Below the pieces are notes generated by a model that was not told the origin of the DNA, ran no database searches, and was given only the letters and a program-made list of their open reading frames with translations. Of a stretch of DNA of 64,000 nucleotides, positions 33,801 to 42,871 are shown one piece after another. Source of the DNA: Actinomycetes bacterium. GTDB lineage: Bacteria > Actinomycetota > Thermoleophilia > RBG-16-64-13. The position numbers and the translations under genes are program-made. The stretch lies in contig JAGXFW010000014.1 in assembly GCA_024637035.1 (NCBI GenBank), positions 177,904 through 241,903 of the forward strand, given 5' to 3'. Every line of letters starts with the position of its first letter. Position 1 is the first letter of the stretch.

Positions 33801-36426
33801 GTGCTGCGCGCCGCGGCGCGAGGATGGAGTCGATCTTTTCCACGAGGTCGGCCGGTGAGAACGGCTTGTCGATGAACTCGACCCCGGGAGGCAGACCTCC
33901 GCGGTCGGTCAAACCAGTGCCTGCGTAGCCCGACATCAGGAGTAGGTGTGCATCGTGCGCCTGCGCCGCCAGGCATTCCACGAGTTCCCGACCGCCCATG
34001 CGCGGCATGACAACATCGGAGAGGATCAGATCCACCGCGCCACAGTGGTCGAGGATCTCCAGGGCCTCAGCCCCGTTTCCGGCCTCGATCACCGTGTAGC
34101 CTTGCTGGCGCAGCGCACGTGTAGCCAGGCCACGAACCGCCGCTTCATCCTCCACCACCATGATGCTGCCCGCGGCCGCGCCCAGGGTACGAGGCTCGCG
34201 CAGATCCTCCGGAGTCACTTCACCCATGCATATCGGCAGGAACACCTGGAAGACCGCTCCTCGGCCTTCGCGTGAGTCGACCCTGATTCCGCCGCCGCTC
34301 TGGGTCACGATCCCGAAGACAGTGGCGAGACCCAGACCGGTGCCGGCGTCACCCTTGGTGGTGAAGAACGGCTCGAACACGTGGGAGCGTGTGCGCTCGT
34401 CCATGCCGACTCCGGTGTCCGCTACCGTCGCCCGCACGTAGCGTCCAACGGGCAGCCCCTCCTGCGCGATGGGGTGGTCGGCGCTCACCCACACCGATGA
34501 GGTCTCCAGGGTCAACCTGCCACCCCGGGGCATCGCGTCCCTCGCATTGACCGTCAAGTTCATGAACACCTGTTCGATCTGACTCGGGTCGGCCTCGACG
34601 AGCGGCAGGTGCTCATCCAACTTCATACACAGTTCGATGTGCTCGCCAACCAGTCGACCGAGGATGGGCTCGAGTCCCCGTACCGCCTCGTTGAGATCGA
34701 CCAGCTGAGGTCGCATCACCTGCCGCCGTGAGAACGCCAGCAATTGCCGGGTCAATGCGGCGGCGCGTCGGGCGACGTTCCGGATCTCGAGCGCGTCTTC
34801 CCGTCTCGGATCGTCCTCGTCCAGATCGTCGGCGAGCATCTCGGAGAAGCCGAGGATCGCCGTGAGGAAGTTGTTGAAGTCATGAGCGACACCGCCGGCC
34901 AACAGGCCGACCGCCTCCATCCGCTGAGACTGCCGCGACCGTTCTTCGGACTCCTTCTGCTCGGTCACGTCTTCGAGGATGCCCACGATCTCAAGCGGGG
35001 TGCCATCGTGGCCTCGAGCAAGGATCATGCTGTCCCGGATCCACCGATAGGCTCCGTCCGGTCCACGCAGTCGATAATCCACCAAGCGGCTTCCCCTATC
35101 GAAGACCGCGCTCAGGTCGTCGAAGCCAGCCCGATCATCGGGATGGACGTGTCGTTCCAGGAAACCTTGGTCTGCAAGGAACGTCGAGGCTGAATATCCA
35201 AGCCGCTCGGAGGCGTTCGCGCCCATGTAGGTCAGGTCGTGGAAGGCACTTGCATCCGCCGTGTACATCACCGCCGGGCTCAGGTCCATCAGATAGTCGG
35301 AGCGGCGTTGCTGTGTCACCAGCTCCTCGTGGGCCATGCGCAGCTTGAGCGTGCGGTCGATCATGCGGCTCTCCAGCTCCGCCTTCGCTTCCAGGAGCTC
35401 GTCTTCGACGCGCTTCCTGCGGGTGACGTCGCGCATGATGTAGACCATTCCGCGGGACTTCCCGTGATGGTCTCTCAAGTCCCGCCGATGCACCTCGAAC
35501 ACACTCGCCCCCGGTGCCGCCTGCCATTCGGGCAGGGCGGCTTCGGCCTCACCGTCCTGGGTGAGGATCGCGAGGAGGCGAGGCGCCGCGGCGAAGCAGT
35601 CCTTCAGGCACCGACCGACGACATCCTCGAGCGCCGATCCTGTGGCCGCCCGCGCGGCGGGATTCATATCGACGACGCGCCCACGATCGTCCACCACGAT
35701 CAGCCCTTCGCCCATCTGTTCAACCACAAGCCCGTGCGCGATCGGGACCACATCGAGAAGTCCGTGTCGATAGAAGCTCACGAAGAGTGCCAGGGCCGAA
35801 AGCGAGAAGGCCATGGGCGCCGGGTTCACGCGGGTGACACCGGCGATGTAGGTCAGATCGCCGAGAAGCGGCAGCACGACCGCGAGCAGCAGACCGAACG
35901 CTTGCCTTCGATGCACACGCGGGGCGCGGGCGAACGTACGCGCAAAGATCAGGAAACTAAGGGCCAAGAGAAGGTACGTGTACGCGGTGTCAGCCCACCA
36001 CCAGAGAGCCCCCTCCACCAGCAACGTGGGCACACCGGCGACCATCTGAAGGTCCAAGCTACGCCAGAGGAGGCCGTGTAGGCCACTGGTCCACGCGAGA
36101 ACCAGCGTGATCACTGGCACGATGGACAGCAGAAGTGTGTTGCGCGGGGTGACGAACCGCTCCAACCCCACGTACGAGAGCACGAACAAGAGTGCCGCCG
36201 GTCCGAACGGCGCCATGCCTACCAGCTCGAATCTGTACCACAGCGTCGCGTTCTCGAGGTTGAGCGCTCCGATGCGGCCGGCTGTGGCCACGGACCAAAC
36301 CACCGCCCCGAAGGCCAGCATGGCCAGGGCCACAGCGCCAGGAGCCTGCCGGCGGCGCACGGCCATCAGCCCGACCACCATGCCCAGCAGGCCCGCAGCC
36401 AGCAGTAGAGCCACCTCATGACTCAT
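33790..36426 (-). CDS. Hybrid sensor histidine kinase with 7TM sensor, PAS domains and receiver
   Basis: 878 residues. Seven membrane helices at about 1-225 match the histidine-kinase 7TM sensor family. Two PAS domains follow (about 235-350 and 385-505), the second with a PAC motif. Next come HisKA with the phospho-His in GGVAHDFNNFLTAILG, a HATPase domain with NLTVNARDAMP and DTGVGMDERTRSHVFEPFFTTKG, and a C-terminal receiver with VVEDEAAV and the phospho-Asp in DLILSDVVMPRMGGREL. The signal is unknown; no output regulator is adjacent. I chose ATG 36426 because the protein opens directly into the first helix. Confidence 0.9.
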   Translation of the reverse strand: MSHEVALLLAAGLLGMVVGLMAVRRRQAPGAVALAMLAFGAVVWSVATAGRIGALNLENATLWYRFELVGMAPFGPAALLFVLSYVGLERFVTPRNTLLLSIVPVITLVLAWTSGLHGLLWRSLDLQMVAGVPTLLVEGALWWWADTAYTYLLLALSFLIFARTFARAPRVHRRQAFGLLLAVVLPLLGDLTYIAGVTRVNPAPMAFSLSALALFVSFYRHGLLDVVPIAHGLVVEQMGEGLIVVDDRGRVVDMNPAARAATGSALEDVVGRCLKDCFAAAPRLLAILTQDGEAEAALPEWQAAPGASVFEVHRRDLRDHHGKSRGMVYIMRDVTRRKRVEDELLEAKAELESRMIDRTLKLRMAHEELVTQQRRSDYLMDLSPAVMYTADASAFHDLTYMGANASERLGYSASTFLADQGFLERHVHPDDRAGFDDLSAVFDRGSRLVDYRLRGPDGAYRWIRDSMILARGHDGTPLEIVGILEDVTEQKESEERSRQSQRMEAVGLLAGGVAHDFNNFLTAILGFSEMLADDLDEDDPRREDALEIRNVARRAAALTRQLLAFSRRQVMRPQLVDLNEAVRGLEPILGRLVGEHIELCMKLDEHLPLVEADPSQIEQVFMNLTVNARDAMPRGGRLTLETSSVWVSADHPIAQEGLPVGRYVRATVADTGVGMDERTRSHVFEPFFTTKGDAGTGLGLATVFGIVTQSGGGIRVDSREGRGAVFQVFLPICMGEVTPEDLREPRTLGAAAGSIMVVEDEAAVRGLATRALRQQGYTVIEAGNGAEALEILDHCGAVDLILSDVVMPRMGGRELVECLAAQAHDAHLLLMSGYAGTGLTDRGGLPPGVEFIDKPFSPADLVEKIDSILAPRRAAPAV

Positions 36427-36640
36427 GCGCGTGAGACCGCCATATCCATCCTTTGCACCCCGGGTACGTTCGGCACGCCTGGTACTCACCTCTCCCACGT
36501 GGGTATCGGCACATGGGCGGTCGGCCTGAAATAAAGGTGCTGGGCCTCGTCCGCCGGGTTTAGTCCGCCGCGTGAGACGGGCAATCATGACTAAAGAGAC
36601 ACAGCTGAGATCGTCAGCGACAACATATAGGAGTCGGATA

Positions 36641-36895
36641 ATGGATCAACCCCCCGTCAAGCTCTACGCTCTCAGTACCTGCGGCCACTGCAGGCACACG
36701 AAGCAGCTTCTGGACGAGTGCAACGTCGTGTACGACTGCGTCGATGTGGACAAATGCGATGCCGAGCAGCGTCAGGCCGTCCTCGACGAGGTACGCGCGG
36801 TCAATCCCAACTGCTCGTTCCCTACCATCGTCATCGGCGAGAAGGTGATCGTGGGCTACAAGGAGGCCGAGATCAAGGAGGCCCTGGGGCTGTGA
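36641..36895 (+). CDS. Glutaredoxin-like thiol protein
   Basis: 84 residues with the active site CGHC at Cys14-Cys17 (ALSTCGHCRHTKQLL), the cis-Pro in SFPTIVIGE and the C-terminal GYKEAEIKEAL, a NrdH/glutaredoxin-like thioredoxin fold. AGGAG is 7 nt before the ATG. Its stop overlaps the next start as GTGA, pairing it with a ferredoxin:thioredoxin-reductase-type protein that could reduce it. This would be a ferredoxin-driven thiol pathway independent of NADPH thioredoxin reductase. Confidence 0.87.
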   Translation: MDQPPVKLYALSTCGHCRHTKQLLDECNVVYDCVDVDKCDAEQRQAVLDEVRAVNPNCSFPTIVIGEKVIVGYKEAEIKEALGL

Positions 36896-37230
36896 GGGAC
36901 GACGTCCGAGCCCTGTACGAGCGGCTTGGCCCCCTGCAGGAGAAGAAGGGATACTCGTTCAACGCGGACCAGGAGACCGTCGGCGATCTTCTCGAAGGGC
37001 TGCTCATCAACAAGGAGCGCTACGGATACATGAGTTGTCCGTGCCGCCTCGCGGTGGGCGACAGAGAACTCGACAAAGACATCATCTGTCCGTGTGACTA
37101 TCGGGCGCCCGACGTAGAAGAGTACGGCGCATGCTACTGCGCCCTCTACGTGTCGCCTGCATGGAATGAGGGTTCCCTGCCTCGAGACACCGTGCCGGAA
37201 CGGCGCCCTATCGGGCGCCTTCCCTACTAG
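36892..37230 (+). CDS. Ferredoxin:thioredoxin reductase catalytic-subunit homologue
   Basis: 112 residues. The six cysteines of the FTR catalytic subunit are present as CPC (49-51), CPC (66-68) and CYC (81-83); the family motif is CPC-x-CPC-x-CHC, where four cysteines hold a [4Fe-4S] cluster and two form the redox disulfide. It starts at GTG 36892 inside the glutaredoxin stop (GTGA), so the two are translationally coupled. Electron donor is expected to be ferredoxin and acceptor the adjacent glutaredoxin-like protein (inference). The variable FTR subunit of plants is absent, as in other anaerobes. Spacing between the cysteine pairs is slightly different from the plant enzyme. Confidence 0.87.
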   Translation: MRDDVRALYERLGPLQEKKGYSFNADQETVGDLLEGLLINKERYGYMSCPCRLAVGDRELDKDIICPCDYRAPDVEEYGACYCALYVSPAWNEGSLPRDTVPERRPIGRLPY

Positions 37231-37284
37231 GAGTCGGCAGCTCGTTCGCGACGCGGCCGCCGGGATAGGCCGGCGGTTCGGGGC

Positions 37285-37300
37285 CCCGCCCATCGGCGGG
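37285..37300. terminator. GC hairpin between convergent FTR and serC genes
   Basis: CCCGCC pairs with GGCGGG around CATC. It has no clear T-tract on either side and could serve both genes. Confidence 0.4.
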
Positions 37301-37316
37301 CGCCCCGGTCACTCGA

Positions 37317-38471
37317 TCAGCCGCCCGCCTTGGTCTCTTCGTACGCCCAGTCGATCCACGGGAATGCGGCCTCAAGGTCGGATGTCTCGACCGTGGACCC
37401 GCCCCAGAGACGCAGCCCGGGAGGCGCGTCGCGATACGCGCCCACGTCGAAGGCGGCTGCTTCGGCGTCCAGCAACGAGGCCACCTTCTTCGCCGCCTTC
37501 GCCTGGTCCTCCGCCGAGAGCCCCTCGAACCAGGGGCCGACGATCTTCAAACAGATCGACGTGCATGAGACAGTCGCAGGATCCTCCGCTAGGAAGTCGA
37601 CCCACGGAGTACGGGCCACCCAGGCGGACACCGCGGCAAGGTTGCGCTCGCTTCTCTCGACAAGCCCCGAGACTCCGCCAACGCTCTCCGCCCAGGTCAG
37701 ACCGTCATGGGCGTCTTCGACGCACAGCATGCTGGGAGTGTTGATCGTGTCTCCCTGGAAGATGGTCTCGTTGAGCTTCCCACCCTTGACCATACGGAAG
37801 ACCTTCGGCATCGGCCACGAGGGCGAGTAGCTCTCGAGGCGCTCCACTGCCCGCGGGCTCAAGATCAGCACGCCGTGCGCACCCTCCCCGCCAAGGACCT
37901 TCTGCCACGAGTACGTGACCACATCGAGCTTGTCCCAGGGCAGGTGCATTGCGAACACCGCCGAGGTGGCGTCGCAGATGGTGAGGCCCTCACGCGCCGC
38001 GGGGATCCAGTCGCCGTTCGGCACGCGCACGCCCGAGGTGGTGCCGTTCCAGGTGAAGACGACGTCGCGCGAGAAATCCACTTGGGTCAGGTCGGGGAGC
38101 TTCCCGTAGTCGGCGACAAAGGAACGCACGTCGGGGAGCTTGAGTTGCTTGACGATGTCGGTGACCCAGCCCTCGCCGAAACTCTCCCATGCGCAGACGT
38201 CGACGCCACGAGCGCCCAAGAGCGACCACAAAGCCATCTCCACCGCTCCGGTGTCGGAGCCAGGCACTATGCCGAGACGGTAGCCTTCAGGAAGACCGAG
38301 CATCTGCTTGGAGCGCTCGATCAGGCTCTTCAAGCGCACACGCCCCTCTTTCGAGCGGTGGGAGCGGCCGACGTAGGCGTTCGACAGGACCGACGGGTCC
38401 CAACCCGGGCGCTTGGCGCACGGACCGGACGAGAGATGCGGCTTGGCTGGGCGCTCGGACGGCTTGTCCAT
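37317..38471 (-). CDS. serC: Phosphoserine aminotransferase
   Basis: 384 residues of the SerC subgroup that begins [20 protein letters not shown] and continues [15 protein letters not shown] and [15 protein letters not shown]. The PLP lysine is in [15 protein letters not shown], and the [10 protein letters not shown] aspartate is present. It converts 3-phosphohydroxypyruvate and glutamate to phosphoserine and 2-oxoglutarate in serine synthesis. The start at 38471 has AGAGGAG 8 nt upstream. Neither serA nor serB is in the window. It diverges from the HD-GYP gene over about 275 bp. Confidence 0.9.
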   Translation of the reverse strand: MDKPSERPAKPHLSSGPCAKRPGWDPSVLSNAYVGRSHRSKEGRVRLKSLIERSKQMLGLPEGYRLGIVPGSDTGAVEMALWSLLGARGVDVCAWESFGEGWVTDIVKQLKLPDVRSFVADYGKLPDLTQVDFSRDVVFTWNGTTSGVRVPNGDWIPAAREGLTICDATSAVFAMHLPWDKLDVVTYSWQKVLGGEGAHGVLILSPRAVERLESYSPSWPMPKVFRMVKGGKLNETIFQGDTINTPSMLCVEDAHDGLTWAESVGGVSGLVERSERNLAAVSAWVARTPWVDFLAEDPATVSCTSICLKIVGPWFEGLSAEDQAKAAKKVASLLDAEAAAFDVGAYRDAPPGLRLWGGSTVETSDLEAAFPWIDWAYEETKAGG

Positions 38472-38746
38472 GGCACTCACTCCTCTTGCTTGGGGGCCCG
38501 CCGCCACGGGAGTTCGGGTCGGACGGTCCACGGACTTCTACACGGACCCGCAGCATAGTAGGCGATGCGAGCCTCGTCAACGCGAGTGCCGTACCGGGGC
38601 CAGGAACCTGAGGCCACGACCTGCGCACAGACACCCTGACTCGACCGTCAAGTTGGAGCGCCGCGCGACCGATACACCAGTAGCCCGCCAACCGGCCGGC
38701 GCCCAGACAGCCACTGAATCTCCACCAGAAGGGATCGACAGGTCTG

Positions 38747-40492
38747 ATGAGCTTCCTGACTCGGTTCTCCATCGTAAGCTTCGTGGCTACCACCATCGTG
38801 GCGGTCGCCCTGGCCTGGGGCTTGAGCGACGAACTCGCGAACAACGCGATCCGGCAGGCAGCGGAAGCAACGGCTGCGCAGGTGCATGCGGTCATAGAGC
38901 GGAGACTTGGTCCCGAAGACTTCCTGGCGCCTTTCGATTCGGCGAAGGCCGACACGATGGACGAGACTCTCGCCACCGACCTGCACGACTCCGGGGTGAC
39001 TCGAGTGAAGCTCTGGAGCCCAGAGGGCATGGTGCTCTATTCCGATCAACGCGAACTCATCGGCATGACCTTCCCAGTGAAGGAGGATCTTGGCAGTGCC
39101 TTGGACGGTTCGATCCACGCCGAGGTCACCGATCTGAGCGCCGCGGAGAACATGACAGAGCGGACCGACCACTCCGAACTCCTCGAAGTCTACGCCCCCA
39201 TTCGGTTCGGCGGCTCCACTACCATCGCTGTGTACGAGGTGTACCGGGACACGGCGACACTCCGGGCGTCGATCGACAGGATGCGAATCCGAGTATGGCT
39301 AGGCGCCTTGGGTGGGTTCCTGCTCGTGTACATCGCGCTGTTCGGTATCGCACATCGTGCGTCGCGGGCGCTCGTAGCCAGCGAGCAGGAGACAAGAGAC
39401 CGGCTGCAGGAGTCGCTCCTCGTGAACAGCATCCTGCAGACCTCCCTGGCCGAGACAGATTCTCTCGAGGTGCTGCGCCGCATATGCGACGATGTCGGGC
39501 GATCCTTCTCAGCGGCCTGCACGCCGGCTCGGATGAGCGACGCCGAAGGCGGCAGCCTGCTCGGTTCTTCGCAGGGCTACCTCCAACTCCCGCGACCCGC
39601 TTCCCACGCCGTCAACGCGCCGACGCAGATGGGACCGTACACGATCGACGAGGTCGGGGAGTCTGGAGAAAGCCCCCTCTCGCGCTCTCTGGACCAGCGC
39701 GGAACCGCCTCAGCGTTGCTGATCCCTCTCCCCCACCGAAGCGCTGAAGGTGCGCTCCTCGTGCTCGAATCGGACTCACCACGCACGTGGAGCCAAGCCG
39801 ATCGACGCACCGCCGCGGCCGTGGCCAGGGCCGCGGCCGTCGCCGCCGACAACTCGCTGCTGCTCGCGGAATTGCGGCACTCGAACGAAGAGCTTGCCGC
39901 CGCGTACGACTCCACGATCGAGGGATGGGCGCGAGCTCTCGACCTGCGCGACCACGAAACGGAAGGGCATTGCAGGCGAGTCACCGACCTCACGCTCGCT
40001 CTGTTGCGTGCGGCCGGAGTCGGTGGGGAAGCGCTGGAGCACGGGCGCCGCGGCGCCCTGCTGCACGACATCGGCAAGATGGGGGTTCCTGACGCGATCC
40101 TACTGAAACCGGGCCCACTGACCGACGAGGAGTGGGAGATCATGCGCCGTCACCCCGCGCATGCGAAGGACTTCCTCAGTCCGATCGTCCACCTGCGGCC
40201 CGCTATAGACATACCCTACGGCCATCACGAACACTGGGACGGCACAGGCTATCCCGAGGGCCGTTCCGGCGAAGAGATCCCGTTCACCGCACGGGTCTTC
40301 GCCGCTGTGGACATCTGGGACGCCCTGCTCTCCGATCGGCCGTATCGGCCTGCTTGGTCGGAGGAACGAGCGCTCGATTACATCCAGTCGTTGTCGGGCA
40401 CGCACTTGGACCCCGACGTGGTGCGTCTCTTCGTCGATGCGGTCGCCCCGGGCATCGCGGAAGAACCTCGCGGCCTACGAAGGGCAAGCTGA
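38747..40492 (+). CDS. Membrane-bound HD-GYP phosphodiesterase with Cache and GAF-like regions
   Basis: 581 residues. Spans near 8-26 and 183-203 enclose an extracytoplasmic Cache-like sensor (with VKLWSPEGMVLYSDQRELIG). A GAF-like region covers about 225-370 and an HD-GYP domain about 385-575. Catalytic residues visible are HD at 440-441 in LLHDIGKMGVPD, HHEHWDGTGYP with GYP at 501-503, and DIWDALLSDRPYR. It should hydrolyse cyclic di-GMP, opposing the diguanylate cyclase at 2530-3801. The weak AAGGG to ATG spacing leaves the start slightly open. Confidence 0.88.
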   Translation: MSFLTRFSIVSFVATTIVAVALAWGLSDELANNAIRQAAEATAAQVHAVIERRLGPEDFLAPFDSAKADTMDETLATDLHDSGVTRVKLWSPEGMVLYSDQRELIGMTFPVKEDLGSALDGSIHAEVTDLSAAENMTERTDHSELLEVYAPIRFGGSTTIAVYEVYRDTATLRASIDRMRIRVWLGALGGFLLVYIALFGIAHRASRALVASEQETRDRLQESLLVNSILQTSLAETDSLEVLRRICDDVGRSFSAACTPARMSDAEGGSLLGSSQGYLQLPRPASHAVNAPTQMGPYTIDEVGESGESPLSRSLDQRGTASALLIPLPHRSAEGALLVLESDSPRTWSQADRRTAAAVARAAAVAADNSLLLAELRHSNEELAAAYDSTIEGWARALDLRDHETEGHCRRVTDLTLALLRAAGVGGEALEHGRRGALLHDIGKMGVPDAILLKPGPLTDEEWEIMRRHPAHAKDFLSPIVHLRPAIDIPYGHHEHWDGTGYPEGRSGEEIPFTARVFAAVDIWDALLSDRPYRPAWSEERALDYIQSLSGTHLDPDVVRLFVDAVAPGIAEEPRGLRRAS

Positions 40493-40499
40493 CACACAC

Positions 40500-42770
40500 T
40501 CACCCGCCGCCGTGCCGGATGATCCAACAGGAGTGCCCGCCTCTCCCGCGCTGGAAATCGGGGGGCGTCGTCTTCTGAGTGACGTCTTCCGGGTGAAGGT
40601 CGGCCAACGCCTCCGCGGCGAGCCGGAAGCGACGCCGATTCGTGGAGAAGATGAGGGTGCCCGGCGAAGCCAGCAGGCGCGCGGTGGCGCGAATGAGATC
40701 CACGTGGTCCCGCTGCACGTCGAGGGTAGCCTGCCCCATCATGCTCGAGTTCGAGAAGGTGGGTGGATCGAGGAACACGAGGTCATACGAAGCGGGCGGC
40801 TCACGTCGGATCCACTCGAGGCAGTCCGCGCGGACCAGGCGGTTCGTCGCTCCGGAGGGCAACCCGTTCAACTCGAGATTCCGCGCCGCCCAGTCCAGGT
40901 AGCGCGCCGACTGGTCCACCGACGTGGTGGTCGCCGCTCCTCCCGCGGCCGCGTAGACGGTCGCGGCGCCTGTGTACGAGAACAGGTTGAGGAAGCGGGC
41001 GCCCCGGGCATGGTCGCGGATCAACCCGCGGGTCACGCGGTGGTCGAGAAACAGCCCCGTGTCGAGCCGGGATGTGAAGTCCACGAGGAAGCGCAGACCT
41101 CCCTCCCCCACCTCGTGGAACTCCTCGTGTTCGCTCAGGCGACCGTATTGGTCGCTTCCGCTCTGCTTTCGCCTCACCTTCAGGAAGATGCGGTCCGCGG
41201 GCAGTTCGAGCACCTCCGCGACCACCTCGATCACGTCGCGAAGGCGGGCTTGGGCTCGACGTGGGTCCACGGTCTCGGGTGCCTGATACTCCTGCACGTG
41301 CACCCGGTCTTCGTACATGTCCACCGCGACGGCGTACTCGGGCAGATCGGCATCGTAGAGGCGGTAGCACGTGACCCCTTCGCGTCGCGCCCACTTGCGC
41401 AGGTGTTTCACGTTCTTGCGCAGGCGGTCCGCGAGCATCTGCCTACCGGCGCTCCCCTTCGCCTCGGCGCCCCCGCCTCCGGCGAAGCGTTCGGGCACCA
41501 CGTCGAAGAGCAGCAGCTTCACGGCGATGGCCCCGTTGTAGAGGGCGTAGGTCTTGTGGGCGCGGAGCCCGGTCCACAGGCCCAATTCGAGATCGCTCGT
41601 GAGAACAGCCGCCCTCCAACCGAGGAACCCCTCGCGAAGTGCCCGACCCAGTTCCGCGTAGAGAGGACCGAGGGTGTCCGAACTGCCGAGACGCTCGCCG
41701 TAGGGTGGGTTCACTACCACGAGGCCCTTCGCACCGCCCTCGGGCGATGGCTCGCCGCCCACCGAATCGGGCACGTCGCCCCTCCCGTCGGGCACGCTGC
41801 CCACCGCGTCGGGCACCTCACCCCTCCCGCCGGGCGCGCTGTCAGGAGGCCCGTCGAGGTGGGAAAGATCACCCTCGTCGAACTGAACCGCTCCCTGCAA
41901 CCCCGCCCGCTGCGCGGCCGCCCTGGCAAGGCGGACGCTCCGCCGATCTGAGTCGAACCCGTAGATGGGCGGTATGCGCCGTCGGCCCGCCTCGCGCCGC
42001 TCGCGTGCTTCGGCCAAGAGCTGCTCCCAGAGAGCCGCGTCGTGGCCTCTCCACCCCAAGAATCCCCAATAGTCGCGCATGAGTCCCGGGGCCACGTCGC
42101 CCGCCAGGAGCGCGGCCTCGATCGGCAGCGTACCCGAGCCGCACATGGGGTCCACGAGCGAGCCGCCGCTCGCGGCGATGTCCGGCCAGCCCGCTCGCAC
42201 CAACACCGCGGCCGCGAGGCTCTCTTTCAGCGGTGCGGCTACCTGGACCCCCTCCTCACGATACCCACGCCGGTGAAGCGCGGCTCCCGACAGGTCGAGG
42301 CTCACCGTCGCGCTGTCATCCTGGGCGTGTACGTTCACGCGCACATCGGGTCGCTGCAGGTCGATCGAGGGTCGGTCACCCGTGCGGTCGCGAAATCGAT
42401 CCACGATCGCGTCCTTGACCCTGAGGGCGGCGAAGTGCGTGTGGCTGAGAGGCGATCGCACGACGGTTACCTCGACCGCGAGCGTGCCGCCCGCCTCGAG
42501 ATGGTCCTCCCACTGGAGAGAGCGCACGCCCTCATACAGCGAGTCGGGATCGCCGGCGGGAACCTGGGCGATCGGCAGCAGCACGCGGCTGGCGAAGCGA
42601 GACCACAAGCAGGCGCGGTATGCGATCTCAAGCCCACCCGAGAACCGACAGCCCGCGCGCGCCTCCTTCGCGTCCGTCGCCCCGAGCGCACGCAACTCGT
42701 CGACTAGGAGCGGCTCGAGTCCCCGCGCCGCAGTCGCGAACAAGCCAACAGCGCCTGCCGTCACCGTCAT
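40500..42770 (-). CDS. rlmL: Bifunctional 23S rRNA methyltransferase RlmKL
   Basis: 756 residues: an N-terminal THUMP domain (from FATAARGLEPLLVDELRALG), an RlmL-type Rossmann methyltransferase for N2-G2445 with DPMCGSGTLPIEAAL and the catalytic NPPYGERLG, and a C-terminal RlmK-type domain for N7-G2069 with RFLNLFSYTGAATVYAA and DLVFLDPPTFSNS. Such fused proteins are usual in gammaproteobacteria and less so here. A 42-bp tandem repeat inserts two 14-residue Gly/Pro/Asp-rich units immediately before NPPYGER. GGAGG lies 6 nt before ATG 42770. Confidence 0.92.
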   Translation of the reverse strand: MTVTAGAVGLFATAARGLEPLLVDELRALGATDAKEARAGCRFSGGLEIAYRACLWSRFASRVLLPIAQVPAGDPDSLYEGVRSLQWEDHLEAGGTLAVEVTVVRSPLSHTHFAALRVKDAIVDRFRDRTGDRPSIDLQRPDVRVNVHAQDDSATVSLDLSGAALHRRGYREEGVQVAAPLKESLAAAVLVRAGWPDIAASGGSLVDPMCGSGTLPIEAALLAGDVAPGLMRDYWGFLGWRGHDAALWEQLLAEARERREAGRRRIPPIYGFDSDRRSVRLARAAAQRAGLQGAVQFDEGDLSHLDGPPDSAPGGRGEVPDAVGSVPDGRGDVPDSVGGEPSPEGGAKGLVVVNPPYGERLGSSDTLGPLYAELGRALREGFLGWRAAVLTSDLELGLWTGLRAHKTYALYNGAIAVKLLLFDVVPERFAGGGGAEAKGSAGRQMLADRLRKNVKHLRKWARREGVTCYRLYDADLPEYAVAVDMYEDRVHVQEYQAPETVDPRRAQARLRDVIEVVAEVLELPADRIFLKVRRKQSGSDQYGRLSEHEEFHEVGEGGLRFLVDFTSRLDTGLFLDHRVTRGLIRDHARGARFLNLFSYTGAATVYAAAGGAATTTSVDQSARYLDWAARNLELNGLPSGATNRLVRADCLEWIRREPPASYDLVFLDPPTFSNSSMMGQATLDVQRDHVDLIRATARLLASPGTLIFSTNRRRFRLAAEALADLHPEDVTQKTTPPDFQRGRGGHSCWIIRHGGG
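41758..41841. repeat. 42-bp tandem repeat inside rlmKL
   Basis: Two abutting 42-bp units (41758-41799 and 41800-41841), 36 of 42 positions alike. They encode SAPGGRGEVPDAVG and SVPDGRGDVPDSVG in frame, so the reading frame is kept. The unit is a multiple of three and sits in a surface loop of the first methyltransferase domain. Confidence 0.88.
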
Positions 42771-42871
42771 CCACCGCCTCCCTGGGCTCCGTCTTCTTCC
42801 AGCGAGCTCAGGTCCTGAGCCCTCGTTCCCCTATGATACTCTGCAGACCCAAGGCCACGAGGGAGAGAACA

